From the NCBI RefSeq assembly GCF_021917145.1, contig NC_061081.1:4732966-4796965 (forward strand): 64,000 nt of DNA, written 5' to 3'. Source of the DNA: Hypomesus transpacificus (taxonomy: Eukaryota; Chordata; Actinopteri; Osmeriformes; Osmeridae). The notes under the pieces are model-generated. The model was not told the origin of the DNA. It did no database searches and saw only the letters and a program-made list of their open reading frames with translations. Of the stretch, positions 59,996-64,000 are shown in pieces; the stretch's first letter is position 1; every line of letters begins with the position of its first letter. The translations under genes were made by a program, and so were the position numbers.

Positions 59996-60227
59996 AGCCT
60001 ATAATAGCCTAACGGTCTAACGTTAGGCTATTATAACGTTATAAGAACTCATCACTTTATTCCATGTCACACTTAGCCTAATGTAGAGAGTAATACAACT
60101 TATAAAATCCTTGAACTTCCCTGTCAATATAAGTTATTTGGATCACCTAGCGCTGCAGATGTGTACAGAAGTGAGAAGCGGAAACAAATCTGTTTTCCGG
60201 TTCGAACGCTGAGCGCTCCGCATAACC

Positions 60228-62283
60228 CCTATTGCAGTGCTCCCTCCTCAGGCCCCTCTAAACCGGAACTCTCTCCTCAGGCCCCTGAAGCCGTAACTCT
60301 CTCTTCAGGCCCCTTTTTTCATGTGTATCCGAGGTATTACCGAGGTATTAGAACCACCGCTGGTCGGAGGATACTGTAAACTATTTATATTAATAGGATA
60401 ACTTACATTGAACTTCGGTTCTAGCATAAGTCAATAGTGTTTAACAAAGCGGAAATTTGCATTGTGGCTAGCGTTACGTACACGGTTCTAAATTAACAAC
60501 CGCCAACCCGCCTAGTGCGGGCTAAATTTCAATTTGGCGGGTGTTAATAAAAACTCGCTAGCCAGTTTGGCCGGTGATACATGAGGCATTTCATGAACGA
60601 TACATAAGGCTATGTTCTCAGCAGAAACCATGAACACTGTGCCGTAATCCTACATTATTGGAATATGGAATATATGTGTAGTACTATTATTACACATCTT
60701 TATGATTGAGGTGGTGATCGATGAAGCAATATTTAACATAAATACAAGGATAGATATTGATTTTGTAGGGCTGTTTTGGCAGCCCCTTTGTCACTGGTCA
60801 CCAAGACAATCGTCTGGGACAGTTGTTGATTTGCATGAATGCTAAAATGACAATCACACCTAATGACACACCTCTGGAGAGGTGGTCTCAACAGTTGAAG
60901 AGGAAGGTGGACAGAGGAAGACTCTGAAATTATCATTAAAAGTCATTTTTTAATGTCATGTTTGATATGCTTTTGTTTCTTATTTTATGTATTACATGCT
61001 TGTAATAATTTAAATACTGTAACATGTACATGTACAGGGTTTACAGAGTTTGTGCCTACAGCAGACCAACATGTGTTTAACATATTCCCTTGTCTTGCAA
61101 GGTCACCACTTAGTCTACTGCAGCCTGGATTAATGATCCAATTTGAATTTGTATGCGTTAGACAACTTTTCAGTCATGTGACCGGCGTCCCCATTTTAGT
61201 CAGGTTTGGGTGTAGGAAGAAGTTTTTACCAAACACTTCGAGTTTTGTTTACGATACAGCTCCGGTGCGTTAGGCGCCTAGTATTCATTGTGAATACCTT
61301 CGTTAACCATTGCTCTGAAGGTATGTTTTGTATTTGATGATATTTCATTATCATGGCATTGATTATCTTACTATTTAGATAATAAACTATTATTGTGCAT
61401 TTTTACGTTACTTGTTCTCTTTGAAACGTATCTATCAAGCTACGGCGGTGAAAACGTAGATCTAGTCTGGTTGATGCGGCTAACTGATTATAAACATAGA
61501 CTTTTGGAGTAGGTTTTAACTTAAGGCCTCTGAGTCACTTACAGTGGATCTCCACGCTCCGAAGGAATTTACCGGGGCCTCTGAGTGATCGATTACATAT
61601 CCTACTAGGTCGACTATGGTTAAATCTATATTATAGTAGATATATTATAGTTAGTAAACACGCATACTTCAGGGTCGGTGCTCTGATCAAGCAGACGATT
61701 TTTACCTACGTCAGAGTTCCATGTCATTAACTGTTTAGCGCTCGAGGTTACAGGTAACGCACTTGTGCACGTGTCTTAAAATTGGAGTCAGATATTAACG
61801 AGTCAATCATCTCCCTGAGAATCTAACCGACAGTGAATTGTGGTTCCCAAGCCAGGGACAAACACCAAGCGTCTCTGGCCTTTCGATTCACCGACTACAA
61901 TTTCAGATTAAGAGTGTAGTGTTGTTTGTATTATCAACGTTAAAAAATTTATTATTTCAGAGCCGGCTCTTGTTGCCGTTGGAAACAATAAACAATAACA
62001 CGAGCCTGCTGTAGCTGCTGCAAATGACCAATGGAAAAAATGTGATATTCTATATTGACCACTAGATGGCACTAAACTGCCAAACCTATTTTCTATGCTT
62101 GCCAGGGGCAGAACAGTGATCATGTTCGTAATGTTAGCAATACGTGTCGCTAGCTGCAATGCTAATTTCCGCTATGTTAAACACTATTGACTTAGGATAA
62201 AACCGAAGTTCAGTGTAATTTAGCCTGTTAATATAAATAGCGTACAGTATCCTCCGACCAGCGGTGGTGCTAATACCTCAGAC
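60228..62283. mobile_element. Long-TIR non-autonomous element, copy 2, interrupted
   Basis: It begins with TTGCAGTGCTCCCTCCTCAG and matches copy 1 throughout, with its interior inverted relative to copy 1. Phrases such as GGCCGGTGATACATGAGGCA and GCCGGCTCTTGTTGCC identify the interior. It is split by a 1,136-bp insertion (60764-61899). The right end is truncated near 62283; a short extra piece of the same interior (CATTTGCAGCAGCTACAGCT) follows at 62299. Confidence 0.7.
60764..61899. mobile_element. Probable solo LTR
   Basis: It begins TGTAGGGCTG and ends GACTACA, the TG...CA edges of long terminal repeats, with a 4-bp direct repeat ATTT on each side (60760-60763, 61900-61903). Length (1.1 kb) and an internal AATAAA (about 61380) fit an LTR. 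Comparison with copy 1 of the host element shows the uninterrupted site (GATTTCAG). The orientation and parent retroelement are unknown, and no internal gene is present. Confidence 0.5.
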
Positions 62284-62639
62284 CAACCTCCGTTGGCCAT
62301 TTGCAGCAGCTACAGCTGGCTCGTGTTTACATTTACATTTATTCATTTAGCAGACGCTTTTATCAAGGACCCATAAGGTCCGCCTTATGCATTTTCCTGT
62401 ACAGTTATAATTTGGGAAAACATTCAAAATTCCTCTTCTCTTGAACCAAAGGCCTAATCAACTTGAAATTTTGTACAGATACGTATCATTGACGTATTTA
62501 AAAATGTTACTTAAGGCAATTGAATAAAATACAAAATGGCTGAAAGGGGTGTATTTATGTAAATGTCCACATTGCCTCAAGATGTTTGTGTCACTAAATC
62601 AAATGTATTTTTGAAGGATGGTTCAAACCTAATAGGCTT

Positions 62640-63960
62640 TAAGGTGACATGCTTCTGAAGTACCATGCAAAGTTTTACCTTGATATGTCAAAATATGACT
62701 GAATTACAGCTGTTTGAACTTGGACCAAATCTAACAATGCTCGCCATTGGAGAAACAGCTTTTTTTTATTATCCAGTTTTTGAACTTTGTGTATTCCATG
62801 CCTGGGAATTGCTCAATTGGCTGAGGTGTTGTGCTGGTAAGCAAATGGTTGTAGGTTCAAAACCAGAGGCATAGTTTTTTATTTTTTATTTTGACAAAAC
62901 GGTTTCTAGTCTTCAGATAAATCCTCTGTTGTAAAACATAGCAATGCGTGTTTATTTGAGCCCATCACAACACTCCAATCAACTGTTTAGCGAGACTGTG
63001 TAAACCACTGCAAAACAAGTCAGGTTCACCACAGTAGCTAGCTACTTGTAGTCTACTCTGTTCAGGTGGATTCCTTGTCTGTTGCACAAATTCATTTCAG
63101 TAACCTAAGCCAGGACACATCCCCACTGATGCTAGGCATGATTTGAAATTCCCTTCCATGACAAGTTATGGCACTCCAAACAACCTTTTAAAAAAACTAT
63201 AAGTAAGTTATTCTTTACAGCAGCAACCCAGTCATCCCGTTGTCCCATTTTATAGGAAATTTATAAGCAGTTTCAACTTTGGCTGGATCTAACAACGCTT
63301 ACCACAGGAGAAACAGCTTACTTTTTAATACAGTAACTGAACATGACAATATTCAACACTGAGAATAGCTCAATGGGCTGGGATGGTGACCTATAAAGTA
63401 TAAGGTCGTAGGTTGGAATCCAGCCATTATCTTTTGGCCTGTCATCATTTTGATTATCTGTTTAGTTCAATAGGATGACATCATTCTGAAGTCCCACAAA
63501 CAATTTCACCTTGGTATGTCAAAATATGATTGAATTGGATCAGTTTCAACGTTGGCTAAATCTAACAACGCTCACCACAGGAGAAACAACTTACTTTTTA
63601 ATACAGTAACTGAACATGACAATATTCAACACTGAGAATAGCTCAATGGGCTGGGATGGTGACCTGTAAAGTATAAAGTATTAGGTTGGAAAACAGCCAT
63701 TATATTTTGGCCTGTCATCATTTTTATTATCTGTTTATAAACAGGACGACATCATTCTGAAATACCCTGCACAAATTCATGCAATTTCACCTTGAAGTTC
63801 CTAACCTTTGTCGCAAAGCTGACCAAAGCTAATACTCTGCCCTTTCTATTCATGCAATCTCAACAGTTGGTGTGTAGCAGAGAGGATAGAGACTGACTTG
63901 TAACCTTATGCTCATGAGTTCAAATCCCCATTCAGCATTTTGTTGATGGCCAAACATTAA
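62640..63960 (+). repeat. Tandem repeat array with tRNA-like modules
   Basis: Units of roughly 280-300 bp repeat the phrases CAACAATGCTC(A/G)CCA(C/T)AGGAGAAACA-like, GAATAGCTCAATGGGCTGGG and GGTCGTAGGTTGGAATCCAG. The best two copies (63285-63560 and 63550-63800) are nearly identical for long stretches. Each unit has an A-box-like AGCTCAATGGGC and a B-box-like GTAGGTTGGAATCC, spaced as in a tRNA gene. A diverged first unit lies at 62700-62880 and a last one at 63860-63940. Confidence 0.65.
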
Positions 63961-64000
63961 GTAGTTTTGCTCTCTTGTTGTCCAACTCTCGATCTTCTAC

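Noticed and set aside
62640..63960. True tRNA genes
   Set aside because: A- and B-box-like words are present, but I could not fold a proper acceptor stem or anticodon arm, and the units are repetitive; SINE-like repeats are more likely.

Overview
The window comes from a ray-finned (teleost) fish genome. It is intron-rich, A+T-leaning and packed with fish-type transposons: Rex1- and L2-type LINEs, L1/Tx1-like LINEs, tRNA-derived SINEs whose tail matches L2, Tc1 elements, and hAT-, piggyBac- and Harbinger-like DNA elements. I cannot name the species. All intron-exon models below were built by eye from GT-AG junctions and reading-frame continuity; every joined model stays open and in phase.

Layout. 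1-20.1 kb is accessory DNA: a decayed L1/Tx1-like LINE, a minisatellite, two Rex1-type LINE copies (one with a nearly whole reverse transcriptase ORF), a piggyBac-like element, a Harbinger-type transposase relic, L2 tails and a Tc1 relic. 20.1-31.6 kb is a nested pair. An intact Tc1/mariner element (20125-31620) has been split by a 9,829-bp DNA transposon (20562-30390). 31.6-53.4 kb is a conserved host block: pcyox1 (minus), fam136a (plus) and gmcl1 (minus), all matched to human 2p13 genes. Their introns hold further elements, including a stack of nested insertions in pcyox1 intron 2. 53.4-64 kb is again accessory: a long-TIR element, a minus-strand LINE, a second copy of the long-TIR element carrying a probable solo LTR, and a repeat array with tRNA-like modules.

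Most interesting system. The 9.8-kb transposon has near-identical 715-bp terminal inverted repeats and a perfect 6-bp target duplication (AAAATC). It carries two complete, convergent, multi-exon genes. One is a 475-aa DDE (rve-type) transposase in 7 exons. The other is a 753-aa protein in 15 exons with two C-x2-C-x11-H-x3-C fingers (UBZ-like) and a HECT-like ubiquitin-ligase region whose catalytic Cys is in place. Each TIR holds a putative promoter plus the same 10-codon first exon ([10 protein letters not shown]), so both proteins should begin with identical residues. Removing the element with one duplication copy restores the Tc1 transposase frame exactly. The transposase resembles the group I recall as IS3EU in Repbase, but I have not searched.

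Other notable points are an apparent 2-nt frameshift in exon 1 of fam136a, two elements with TAGCCTGG/CCAGGCTA ends that both have exact 9-bp duplications (one with a RecQ-like helicase fragment), and a 20-bp tandem repeat inside a LINE ORF that rotates through all three frames.
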